From: Bacteroidales bacterium
Lineage (GTDB): Bacteria > Bacteroidota > Bacteroidia > Bacteroidales > WCHB1-69
Assembly: GCA_017438945.1 (NCBI GenBank)
Contig: JAFRUI010000007.1
Location: forward strand, 1-49,641
Direction of reading: 5' to 3'
Length of the DNA: 49,641 bases
The stretch's first letter is position 1. Every line of letters begins with the position of its first letter. The translations under genes were made by a program, and so were the position numbers. The notes below the pieces were generated by a model. It was not told where the DNA came from. It saw only the letters and a program-made list of their open reading frames with translations, and searched no databases. Shown piece by piece: positions 15,724 through 22,734 of the stretch.

Positions 15724-15994
15724 CATAATAATCTATTAGTTCAGTCTGTTTTTTGATTTTTCTATTTTAATAGTGTTATGTTGTTTATTGTTAATTAGTT
15801 GCAAATGTTGGTTTGCTCCAAGTCACATGGCTTGCTCATACCTGCACAAGTTGAAGACCATGGTTGTGAAGGGTTTTGTGAAAAATTCTTTGTCTTTGCA
15901 AATCAATGAAATATAATCTGGTTTTAACTATTTAGTTTTTTGGATAGTAAAATTTTAAGTAGGGCTTTCATGGGAAAAATGATTATGCGTACCA

Positions 15995-16028
15995 TAAAAA
16001 AACAGCGTCCACAGAATCCTGCGGACGC
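15995..16028 (-). terminator. Intrinsic terminator of the 16056 lipoprotein gene
   Basis: On the minus strand GCGTCC and GGACGC pair (with a few extra pairs inside the loop side), followed by a run of seven or more Ts. It begins 28 bases after the stop. Confidence 0.8.
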
Positions 16029-16055
16029 CGGTTTGATTGTATGTACGGATAACGG

Positions 16056-16631
16056 TTATGCTTCCACTTCGTTGCGTTGGAACACCATCGGGAAGTTGAT
16101 GACAGCGTCGTTCTCATCCGTGAACTGGAAGTTGATGGTGATTGTGTCGTCGTTGTCGCTGTAGGTGAAATTAATCTGATAGTCGATGGGGTCGCCGTTC
16201 TCGTCAGTGCCGACAGCGGTCAGGGTGCCGGTGTGGGTGGTGCCGTCATAGACGTATGCAAGATCCATCTGCTCAATCTCCTCCATTGTGTACTCGCCGT
16301 TCATTTCCATGGCATTGAGGACAACCACATTGTCGCTGAAAGTGATGTGCGCATACTGGTCGTCGAAGTTGATATTGATACCCATGACCTCGGCGTTGAG
16401 ATCATTTGAATCACTGCAAACAATGTCGCTGAGATCAATACCCATGCTCGTAAGCAGGTCGTTGAGGGTAAGGGCGGTAGTCCAGTCAGTGCCGATAAGG
16501 TCGGAGGTGACTGTCACTCTAGGTTGGGGGTTAACGTTTCCACCATTATCGGGGGTGATGGGGGTCTTGTCGCAAGAGGTCATGAAAAGAGCCATAGCGG
16601 CGACTACGATTGCAAAAATGTTTTTCTTCAT
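16056..16631 (-). CDS. Lipoprotein of unknown function
   Basis: A 191-residue lipoprotein with signal MKKNIFAIVVAAMALFMTSC (lipobox Cys20) and a short Pro/Asn-rich spacer. The mature part is acidic and beta-rich. It contains LIGTDWTTALTLNDLLTSMG, repeated Asp/Asn-Ile-Asn-Phe strands (GININFDDQYAHITF) and DTITINFQFTDENDAV, which resemble the lipocalin-like or DUF4923-type beta-barrel proteins common in Bacteroidales. No catalytic motif is seen. It lies 116 bases downstream of the ECF sigma operon's last gene with no clear promoter between, so it might be read through from that operon. It has its own terminator. Confidence 0.75.
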   Translation of the reverse strand: MKKNIFAIVVAAMALFMTSCDKTPITPDNGGNVNPQPRVTVTSDLIGTDWTTALTLNDLLTSMGIDLSDIVCSDSNDLNAEVMGININFDDQYAHITFSDNVVVLNAMEMNGEYTMEEIEQMDLAYVYDGTTHTGTLTAVGTDENGDPIDYQINFTYSDNDDTITINFQFTDENDAVINFPMVFQRNEVEA

Positions 16632-16747
16632 ACTTTTTGATTTTTACTTTGATTGATTATTAAATAGGTTTAATTGTTTCTACTGAAAGAATCTGTTGTA
16701 AGAACGTAACGAGAAAGTGAAAAACTACATCCAAGAAATTTTTTTTT

Positions 16748-17566
16748 TTATTGTCGGTCAAATTCCAATTGATAGAGGAAGTCGCCATCCTCGGTCCCGA
16801 AGTCGGGACGGGAAAGCACCAAGGTGTTGGCGGAGATCCAGTTGATGTCCCAACATCCACCGCCATTCGGGAGCAATTCGCTGCAGAGTTTGCCGTCGTC
16901 CGAGAGACTCCAAGTGGAATTATCGGTGTAGGATGTCCCGTCAATATTGTTGACTGTCAAAGACATCGTTCCGTCTTCATAGAAATTATAGAACATGGAT
17001 CCGCCATCGAAATCAGGGATCAAGGTTTCCCCCTCTTGTAACTGTCCGTCGGCATCCATCGGCTTAATTACCAGACGACTGAAATGCCATTCTCCAACAA
17101 TATTCGCCATGGTGGCTGCCGGAGGTGCCGAGGCGTAGGCTACCCCGTTCCATGTTCCGTTACTGTAAGTGACCACGACGGTGCGTCCCTCTTTCTCCAT
17201 CTCTTTCATCCAGGACTTCATTTCATCTTGGTTGGACGTGCTGAACGTCTTGGAAGCCTTGGCACCGTAAGACAGCTTGTTTGGGTGATAAATGCTTGGC
17301 TTCATATTGTAGAAGGTTACCTCGCTGCCCTGTTTTGCCTGATTGCAGAGTACGTCCAACAGAGCATCCCATTCGCCCTCCGTCGCCAGCGACTGCCGGC
17401 TTTCGTTTTGTCCGACCTTGTAAACGATAACCCGCTCTTTAGGAGTATTGTCGACCCCAGGAGCAGGTTTTTTGTTCGGATCATCGCAGGCCACAAAGGC
17501 AAGCACCAGCACCGTCATCAGTACGGTGAATCTCAATGTCGTTTTCATAAACTCTATCTTTTTCAT
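16748..17566 (-). CDS. Lipoprotein with lipocalin-like C-terminal domain, last gene of ECF operon
   Basis: A 272-residue lipoprotein (signal to the Cys in LVLAFVACDD, about residue 27). Residues ~45-130 contain a YKVGQNESRQSL ... TEGEWDALLD segment, and ~150-272 form a domain starting NIVGEWHFSRLVIKP and ending WISANTLVLSRPDFG, typical of Bacteroidota lipocalin-like domains. The TExxWDALLD motif recurs as TEAQYDALLD in the product of the gene just upstream, so the two exported proteins may share a fold. Its ATG overlaps the upstream stop (ATGA at 17563-17566), which fixes the start. The role is unknown; membership of a sigma-factor operon suggests part of an envelope-stress or surface response. 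Confidence 0.8.
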   Translation of the reverse strand: MKKIEFMKTTLRFTVLMTVLVLAFVACDDPNKKPAPGVDNTPKERVIVYKVGQNESRQSLATEGEWDALLDVLCNQAKQGSEVTFYNMKPSIYHPNKLSYGAKASKTFSTSNQDEMKSWMKEMEKEGRTVVVTYSNGTWNGVAYASAPPAATMANIVGEWHFSRLVIKPMDADGQLQEGETLIPDFDGGSMFYNFYEDGTMSLTVNNIDGTSYTDNSTWSLSDDGKLCSELLPNGGGCWDINWISANTLVLSRPDFGTEDGDFLYQLEFDRQ

Positions 17567-17967
17567 TTCTCTTTCATGTTATTTAATTGATAATCCAAGA
17601 GGGCGTCATATTGCGCCTCCGTATCGAGGCGGTAGAAGCCCACAGTGCGGCGACCGTGCGAGGCCACCACGCGCAGCAGCGGTTTGCCGCTCCACTTTGT
17701 GCGCTTGGCAGGCTGCGCCAGTTCACCGAGCCAGCTGACGGAACCTTCCTCGCCGCGGATGTCGAGCTCTTTCTTGAGCTGCTCCCACGCCGCATCATTG
17801 TCCGCCACCACGAGCACCACATCGACACGCACTTTGTCGCTGAGTTTAAAACCCTTTACTTGCGCCACAGTGAGATTCTGACGTGATGCGTATTGCTTGT
17901 ACAGTGCGCTTTGCGACATGGCTGCCAACGGGAGCAGCATCAACAATATGATTAACAGTTTTTTCAT
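17563..17967 (-). CDS. Small secreted protein of the ECF operon
   Basis: A 134-residue protein with signal peptide MKKLLIILLMLLPLAAMSQ. The mature part of about 115 residues is basic and begins ALYKQYASRQNLTVAQVKGF. Its middle, KLSDKVRVDVVLVVADND, looks like an alternating beta strand/helix fold, and it ends YRLDTEAQYDALLDYQLN. I do not recognise a family with certainty; many ECF operons of Bacteroidota carry a DUF4252- or DUF6108-like small secreted protein in this place. It overlaps the genes on both sides by one to four bases, so it is translated in step with them. Confidence 0.78.
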   Translation of the reverse strand: MKKLLIILLMLLPLAAMSQSALYKQYASRQNLTVAQVKGFKLSDKVRVDVVLVVADNDAAWEQLKKELDIRGEEGSVSWLGELAQPAKRTKWSGKPLLRVVASHGRRTVGFYRLDTEAQYDALLDYQLNNMKEK

Positions 17968-18236
17968 TATTCCATCAACATTTCTGCGGCCAGGTCAGCC
18001 CATTGTGCATCAGCGGTGCCGACACGGTTGCAATACACTTTCTCATACGTTCGGATTTGGCGTTGCTGTATGGTAAACAGCGACACGGCCACAGCCAGCA
18101 CGACCACCAAAGATGTTACCACGGTGACGATGCGGTTCTGTTTCCTTCGCCAAGCAGGGTATTCCTTTGCCAGCCGTTGGCTATAGCTCTCGGCCTCAGC
18201 CCGTTGCCATAATTCGTCAAATTCGTTTTCTGTCAT
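17967..18236 (-). CDS. Single-pass membrane protein next to sigma factor, possible anti-sigma factor
   Basis: An 89-residue protein: a charged N-terminal domain (MTENEFDELWQRAEAESY), one membrane helix (about residues 38-57, VTVVTSLVVVLAVAVSLF) and a short C-terminal tail outside. This N-in, one-helix layout directly after an ECF sigma gene is that of a membrane anti-sigma factor, but it lacks the zinc-binding HxxxCxxC motif and is shorter than usual. Sigma binding is therefore an inference. Its ATG overlaps the sigma stop by four bases and its stop overlaps the next ATG. Confidence 0.78.
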   Translation of the reverse strand: MTENEFDELWQRAEAESYSQRLAKEYPAWRRKQNRIVTVVTSLVVVLAVAVSLFTIQQRQIRTYEKVYCNRVGTADAQWADLAAEMLME

Positions 18237-18700
18237 ATAGCCATTGATTTTCTTAATTTCTCTTTGATTCTTACCAATCGTACGCTCACATTTTTTTCTG
18301 TCATTCCCACTTGCTCGCCAATCTCCTTGTAATCGTAGCCCTCTAATTGCAAGCGTACGATGGAACGGTCAGGCTCGTTCAGCAGTGCAATCCGCTCATG
18401 CAGTTCCCTAAGTAGGCTGCGGTCTTCTTCTACGGCTTCGTAATTCTCCGGGAGCTCCTCTGTCTCCTTCACGCGTCGCAGGCAGTCAATCACAGCATTG
18501 CGCCCAATCTTCCAGATTAACGCCGCTTGAGGAATCCCTGACAAAGAGATTAGCCGCTCGTGGTCGCGCCACAATGCCACTGTGGCCTCCTGCAACAGGT
18601 CATCTATTTCCAGCCCCCGGCGGACATAATGCCGACAGAGCGAAAACAGCAGCCCTCGATGGCGATGGAGCATATCTTCGAAAGGATCCTTCGGTCTCAC
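18233..18700 (-). CDS. ECF-family RNA polymerase sigma factor
   Basis: A 155-residue sigma-70 family protein of ECF type. Region 2 includes EIDDLLQEATVALWRD (about 32-47) and IWKIGRNAVIDCLRR (the -10 recognition and strand-opening helix). Region 4 includes LNEPDRSIVRLQLEGYDYKE and IGEQVGMTEKNVSVRLVRI (helix-turn-helix that reads the -35 element), ending in KEKLRKSM. Regions 1 and 3 are absent, as expected for ECF. It is the first of four overlapping genes and may direct its own operon. The upstream region lacks a clear TAnnTTTG box, which would fit autoregulation from a different promoter. Confidence 0.92.
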   Translation of the reverse strand: MRPKDPFEDMLHRHRGLLFSLCRHYVRRGLEIDDLLQEATVALWRDHERLISLSGIPQAALIWKIGRNAVIDCLRRVKETEELPENYEAVEEDRSLLRELHERIALLNEPDRSIVRLQLEGYDYKEIGEQVGMTEKNVSVRLVRIKEKLRKSMAI

Positions 18701-18755
18701 AGATATAATAACGCAAAAAGAAAGCCAAATACTACATCGGTGGTGAAAAAAATTT

Positions 18756-18764
18756 TACCTTTGC
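18756..18764 (+). promoter_or_regulatory. -7 box of the threonine aldolase gene
   Basis: TACCTTTGC lies 20 bases before the ATG at 18785. Confidence 0.65.
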
Positions 18765-18784
18765 CGCCAAAATTGTAAAAAACA

Positions 18785-19795
18785 ATGAGATCATTCGGAA
18801 GCGATAACCATTCGGGAGTGCATCCCGCTATCTTAGAAGCCATTGCAGCCTGCAATGTTGATCACGAAATAGCCTACGGCGACGACACCTACACCGCCCG
18901 CGCACGGGAAATCTTCAAAGAACAGTTCGGTCCGCAGGCCGAGGTCTTCCCTGTTTTCAACGGCACCGGCGCCAACGTGGTGGCCCAGCGCGCCTGCGTG
19001 CGGCCGTTCAACAGCATCCTCTGCGCCGACACCGCCCACATCGCCGTCGATGAGTGCGGCGCACCCGCCTTCATGACCGGCGCCTCGCTCTGCCCCATCC
19101 CCACGCCTGACGGCAAGCTGACGCCAGAGCTCATCCGCCCGCACCTCACCAACTGGGGATTCGAACATCATTCGCAGCCCAAGTCCGTCTATATCTCGCA
19201 GTGCTCGGAACTGGGCACGGTCTATTCCTGTGATGAGATCCGTGCCATCGCCGACCTCATCCACCCGCACGGCATGTACCTCCACCTCGACGGTGCCCGC
19301 ATCGCCAATGCCGCCGTGGCATTAGGCAAGACGTTCAAGGAGATGACCACCGACTGCGGAGTCGATATCGTCAGCTTCGGCGGCACCAAGAACGGGATGC
19401 TGATGGGCGAATCTGTGGTTGTGCTGAACCCCGACTTAGTGCCCGAGCTCAAGTACCACCGCAAGCAGTGCGCCCAGCTCAGCTCCAAAATGCGGTACCT
19501 CAGCGCCCAATTCATCGCCTACTTCGAAAACGAGCTGTGGAAGAAGAACGCCGCCCACGCCAACGCGCAAGCACAAAAGCTCCGTCAGCGCATCACCGAA
19601 CTCCTCGGCGATATTTTTACCCAACGCACCGATGCCAACATCCTGCTGCTCAGGCTCCCGCGTCCCGCCGCCGATTGTCTTGCGAAAACCACCTTTTTCT
19701 ACTACTGGAATGAGGCCGAGAACGAAATCCGTCTTGTGACTTCGTGGGACACTACCGACGAGGACATCGAGAGCGTGGTTAAGGCGTTATCTTAA
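18785..19795 (+). CDS. ltaE: Low-specificity L-threonine aldolase
   Basis: A 336-residue PLP-dependent aldolase of fold type I. It starts at RSFGSDNHSGVHPAILEAI, with the substrate loop DNHSG. It has FNGTGANVVA for the PLP phosphate, HLDGARIANA with the Asp that contacts the pyridine N, and the Schiff-base lysine in SFGGTKNGMLMGE (near residue 202). The reaction splits L-threonine or L-allo-threonine into glycine and acetaldehyde, and also acts on other beta-hydroxy amino acids. The length matches the family. It is monocistronic and divergent from the ECF operon. Confidence 0.93.
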   Translation: MRSFGSDNHSGVHPAILEAIAACNVDHEIAYGDDTYTARAREIFKEQFGPQAEVFPVFNGTGANVVAQRACVRPFNSILCADTAHIAVDECGAPAFMTGASLCPIPTPDGKLTPELIRPHLTNWGFEHHSQPKSVYISQCSELGTVYSCDEIRAIADLIHPHGMYLHLDGARIANAAVALGKTFKEMTTDCGVDIVSFGGTKNGMLMGESVVVLNPDLVPELKYHRKQCAQLSSKMRYLSAQFIAYFENELWKKNAAHANAQAQKLRQRITELLGDIFTQRTDANILLLRLPRPAADCLAKTTFFYYWNEAENEIRLVTSWDTTDEDIESVVKALS

Positions 19796-19911
19796 TGGCA
19801 ATTGTGTTGGTCATATCCCTTTGCATTTACAGCATCACAGATGAAAAACGAAAAATAATCAGCTTGACTGCAACCATTCGTCTTTTTTGCGTCATATCTT
19901 CAGACAAATCC

Positions 19912-19958
19912 TTTTCCCAGTGATGTCAATCGGACTTCGCATCACCACCGGGAAAGTG
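19912..19958 (+). promoter_or_regulatory. Structured segment upstream of the second FISUMP gene
   Basis: CTTTTCCC pairs with GGGAAAG and, inside, GTGATG pairs with CATCAC, giving a two-part stem-loop 43 bases before the ATG at 20001. It could be a terminator relic of ltaE (no strong T-run follows) or a leader structure. Confidence 0.4.
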
Positions 19959-20000
19959 TAAATTATCTGAGATAGAAGTTCCGACAAAAAAAACTAAAAA

Positions 20001-21374
20001 ATGAAAAAAGTTCTGTTTTTAACAATCTTGTTGACAACCTGTATTTCGACTTTTGCGCAAACAGTGTCGTTGACTTTCTCCGGCAAGGATGAGTCAAATC
20101 GCTATGTGCGTATAGACAGCGTTATTGTGGAAAACCTCACAAAAGGCTGGCAAGAGGTGTTGGTCTATCCTGACACGACTTTAACGATGACTGTTTCCAG
20201 CGGCGATGGCATAGCCATATTGGATGCCCCCCTGAAATTGTCGCCAAACAATCCGAACCCGTTTGACGGCACCACATTCGTGAATGTCAACTTGTCCGAA
20301 TCGGACAATTTAGGGGTGGAGATCACGGATATTGCCGGCCGTGTCCTGTTATCGGAACAGTACAAGTCCGTACAGCCCGGTTCCCATCTTCTACGTATCA
20401 CTCTCGCAAAATCTGGGGTTTACCTCTTGAGAGCACGCATCAAAGGCCAGACGGCAGCTGTGAAAATGATAAACCGCAGCGATGGCGGCGAAAATACGAT
20501 TGCCTTTTCAGACAAAGGCGGTTTCCCTTATGCCACCCTCCAAGAAAAAACAGGATTGAAAGGTGTCACCGACAAGTTGTTCAACATTGGCGATGAGATG
20601 AAATTTCTCGCCTATGCCACCATCTACGGAATGGAGCAACAAAGCGGTCCAATCGTCCAAACCCAGGATGCCTCCCAAGATTTCTTTTTCACTTTCGTCT
20701 CCGGAATCCCTGCCGGCGATGGTCTGCCGTGCTCTTCCGAGGCTTCGGTGAGCGACTATGACGGGAATGTCTATAACACCGTTCAAATCGGGCAGCAGTG
20801 CTGGCTGAAAGAAAATATGAGAACCACGCACTTCAGCGACGGAACGGCTATCTCGCAAGGGTCAACCTCCGTGAGCAGCACCACGGCTATGTATTATAAC
20901 AATCAGTCATTGGGACATTTATATAACTGGCCCGCGACGGTTCGCGGTGGCGTGGACACTTTGTCCGGCTATGTACAAGGAGTGTGCCCGACAGGATGGC
21001 ATGTCCCAAGCCATGGAGAATGGAACGCGCTTATCTCCTATGTGCAGTCCCAGCCTGCTTATTATTGCAATGGGGACAGTAACAATATTGCCAAGGCATT
21101 GGCCAGTACCAATTATTGGAACAGTACTACAAATCCATGCGCAGTAGGCAACAATCCGGAGTCAAACAATGCGACAGGGTTCTCCGCCCTTCCGGCCGGT
21201 GCGTTCGCCTATCAGATAGTTTATCTCTGGAATCAAACAAGTTTCTGGAGTTCAACGGGACACGAGGACGAGTCCATGGCCATGCGCATAGGTATTTCGT
21301 ATTATGTTCCTAACATATCATTGAGTGCCTATGACAAATGGGCCGGTTTTAGCGTCCGCTGTCTCAAAGATTAG
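20001..21374 (+). CDS. Secreted FISUMP protein with internal T9SS-tail-like domain
   Basis: A 457-residue exported protein with signal MKKVLFLTILLTTCISTFAQ. Residues ~20-70 form a beta domain. Residues ~80-155 read LSPNNPNPFDGTTFVNVNLS, LGVEITDIAGRVL and GVYLLRARIKGQTAAVKMI, the pattern of the type IX secretion C-terminal sorting (Por_Secre_tail) fold, but here in the middle of the chain. From about 245 to the end is a FISUMP domain (VSDYDGNVYNTVQIGQQCW, ENMRTTHFSDGTAI, GVCPTGWHVPSHGEWNAL, FSVRCLKD). The internal tail-like fold therefore probably does not act as a normal cleaved sorting signal. It is a paralogue of the 14778-15617 lipoprotein. No clear -7 box was seen. Confidence 0.87.
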   Translation: MKKVLFLTILLTTCISTFAQTVSLTFSGKDESNRYVRIDSVIVENLTKGWQEVLVYPDTTLTMTVSSGDGIAILDAPLKLSPNNPNPFDGTTFVNVNLSESDNLGVEITDIAGRVLLSEQYKSVQPGSHLLRITLAKSGVYLLRARIKGQTAAVKMINRSDGGENTIAFSDKGGFPYATLQEKTGLKGVTDKLFNIGDEMKFLAYATIYGMEQQSGPIVQTQDASQDFFFTFVSGIPAGDGLPCSSEASVSDYDGNVYNTVQIGQQCWLKENMRTTHFSDGTAISQGSTSVSSTTAMYYNNQSLGHLYNWPATVRGGVDTLSGYVQGVCPTGWHVPSHGEWNALISYVQSQPAYYCNGDSNNIAKALASTNYWNSTTNPCAVGNNPESNNATGFSALPAGAFAYQIVYLWNQTSFWSSTGHEDESMAMRIGISYYVPNISLSAYDKWAGFSVRCLKD

Positions 21375-21408
21375 AGGAGCATTTCCTGCTGCGTGTTGTC
21401 TAAAATTG

Positions 21409-21417
21409 TATTTTTGC
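21409..21417 (+). promoter_or_regulatory. -7 box of the phosphodiester glycosidase gene
   Basis: TATTTTTGC lies 22 bases before the ATG at 21440. Confidence 0.65.
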
Positions 21418-21439
21418 CGCATCTATTTAGGTATGCGGA

Positions 21440-22306
21440 ATGATAAAAAGAGTGGTCATATCTCTATTATCCCTCTCTTTCGCCTTGTGCCTCCACGCAC
21501 AGTGCGACTCCTTGGCGTTTGCAAACGGCCCCTGGCAGACCGACACGCTCGACGGAATGGTGCTGAAACAGTGCCGGTTCGAGGGACAGCAACTGTTCGC
21601 CTCGAACCAGCAGATCTTTGTGCTGGAAATCCCTGATACCGCGCAATACACGCTGGCATTCGCGTACGAGCCGCGCCGAACGAAGACCTCCGAAATGGCT
21701 CGCAGGCACGGTGCCGTGGCGGCTCTCAACGGCTCCTTCTTCGACATGGACCAGCATTTCCCCATTTGTTACCTACGCATTGACAGCGTGGACATCGGGG
21801 AGAACACCCCTGGTAAGGACACCGTGAACCGCAAATATTACCAATACGGCACGCTCTGTCTCTGCGGAGATAGCGTTCTCATCCTCAAAACCGATTCTTC
21901 GAGACATTGGGAAGAGGGTTTATCTTTTCCGAATATTATGACTGCTGGTCCGCTGTTGATTTGGCACGACACGCTTCAGTATATGCGCGATGACCGTACC
22001 TTCGTCACTAATCGCCACAACCGCACTGCCGTGGGTATTCGCGAGGATGGCACTGTATTGTTGTTCGTGGCTGACGGTAGGGCGAAAGAATCTGAAGGGT
22101 TGTCACTCACGGAGTTACAGCTGCTGTTGCGCTGGCTTGGCTGTCGTGATGCTCTCAATCTCGATGGCGGCGGTTCCTCCACACTATACCTCAACATTGG
22201 CAATTACCAAGGAGTTGCCAACTGCCCCTCCGACAACGGACGTTTCGACCATGCTGGAGAACGCAGCGTATCGAACGCAGTGCTGATAATGAAGAATGAA
22301 GAATGA
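21440..22306 (+). CDS. Secreted phosphodiester glycosidase family protein (NAGPA domain)
   Basis: A 288-residue protein with signal MIKRVVISLLSLSFALCLHAQ. The NAGPA (DUF2233) domain is clear: NGSFFDMD, IMTAGPLLIW, RHNRTAVGIREDGTVLLFVADG and the signature LNLDGGGSSTLYL. The human relative removes GlcNAc from a phosphodiester to expose mannose-6-phosphate. Bacterial members are thought to hydrolyse similar phosphodiester-linked sugars in exopolysaccharide or envelope polymers. It is probably periplasmic or exported, and monocistronic. The exact substrate is unknown. Confidence 0.9.
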   Translation: MIKRVVISLLSLSFALCLHAQCDSLAFANGPWQTDTLDGMVLKQCRFEGQQLFASNQQIFVLEIPDTAQYTLAFAYEPRRTKTSEMARRHGAVAALNGSFFDMDQHFPICYLRIDSVDIGENTPGKDTVNRKYYQYGTLCLCGDSVLILKTDSSRHWEEGLSFPNIMTAGPLLIWHDTLQYMRDDRTFVTNRHNRTAVGIREDGTVLLFVADGRAKESEGLSLTELQLLLRWLGCRDALNLDGGGSSTLYLNIGNYQGVANCPSDNGRFDHAGERSVSNAVLIMKNEE

Positions 22307-22390
22307 AGAATGTTGCATTTAGCCAATAGCTAATAGCCAAAAGCTAAAAGCAAAAAACAAAATCAACGTGCAATGTCAAATTTATTTTTG

Positions 22391-22399
22391 TACTTTTGC
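22391..22399 (+). promoter_or_regulatory. -7 box of the GlsB-like gene
   Basis: TACTTTTGC lies 33 bases before the ATG at 22433. Confidence 0.65.
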
Positions 22400-22432
22400 A
22401 CCATCATAAATGTTTAACCAAAATCTAAAACT

Positions 22433-22684
22433 ATGGACATTGTTAGCATTATCCTTTACTTGCTCTTCGGTGCAGTGGCTGGCTGGTTAGCTGGCAAACT
22501 GATGAAAGGCGGCGGATTCGGGCTGATTGTCAACATCATCGTCGGTATTATCGGCGGATTCATCGGCGGATGGCTCATGAGTCTTGTCGGAATCCAGAAG
22601 GCTGGACTCCTTTGGGAGCTCATCGTTGCCGTCATCGGCGCATGTGTGCTGCTCTTTGTGATTTCCTTGTTCAAGAAGAAGTAA
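22433..22684 (+). CDS. GlsB/YeaQ/YmgE-family membrane protein
   Basis: An 83-residue, very hydrophobic protein with three membrane helices separated by glycine-rich turns: AGWLAGKLMKGGGFG, NIIVGIIGGFIGGWL and IVAVIGACVLLFVI, ending in a basic tail (FKKK). This is the transglycosylase-associated protein (GlsB/YeaQ/YmgE) pattern, a small inner-membrane family linked to stress responses and of uncertain mechanism. Its length matches the family. It has its own promoter and is followed by a perfect palindrome. Confidence 0.9.
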   Translation: MDIVSIILYLLFGAVAGWLAGKLMKGGGFGLIVNIIVGIIGGFIGGWLMSLVGIQKAGLLWELIVAVIGACVLLFVISLFKKK

Positions 22685-22706
22685 GGACGTCACCCTTGAC
22701 ATGGCT

Positions 22707-22734
22707 GTAGAGACGTTTCATGAAACGTCTCTAC
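22707..22734. terminator. Perfect 28-base palindrome between convergent genes
   Basis: GTAGAGACGTTTCA is followed directly by its reverse complement, giving 14-base arms with no unpaired centre. It lies between the convergent GlsB-like and recQ genes and includes the recQ stop codon (22731-22733). It lacks a T-run, so termination is possible but unproven. A related but imperfect copy is at 32334-32361. Confidence 0.75.

Larger units (their letters stand above)
15618..16055. other. Gene-poor AT-rich interval
   Basis: It holds the leader and promoter of the FISUMP lipoprotein (15618-15723) and the terminator of the 16056 gene (15995-16028). The middle, about 15724-15994, is AT-rich and I see no gene, repeat or RNA in it. 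Confidence 0.6.
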
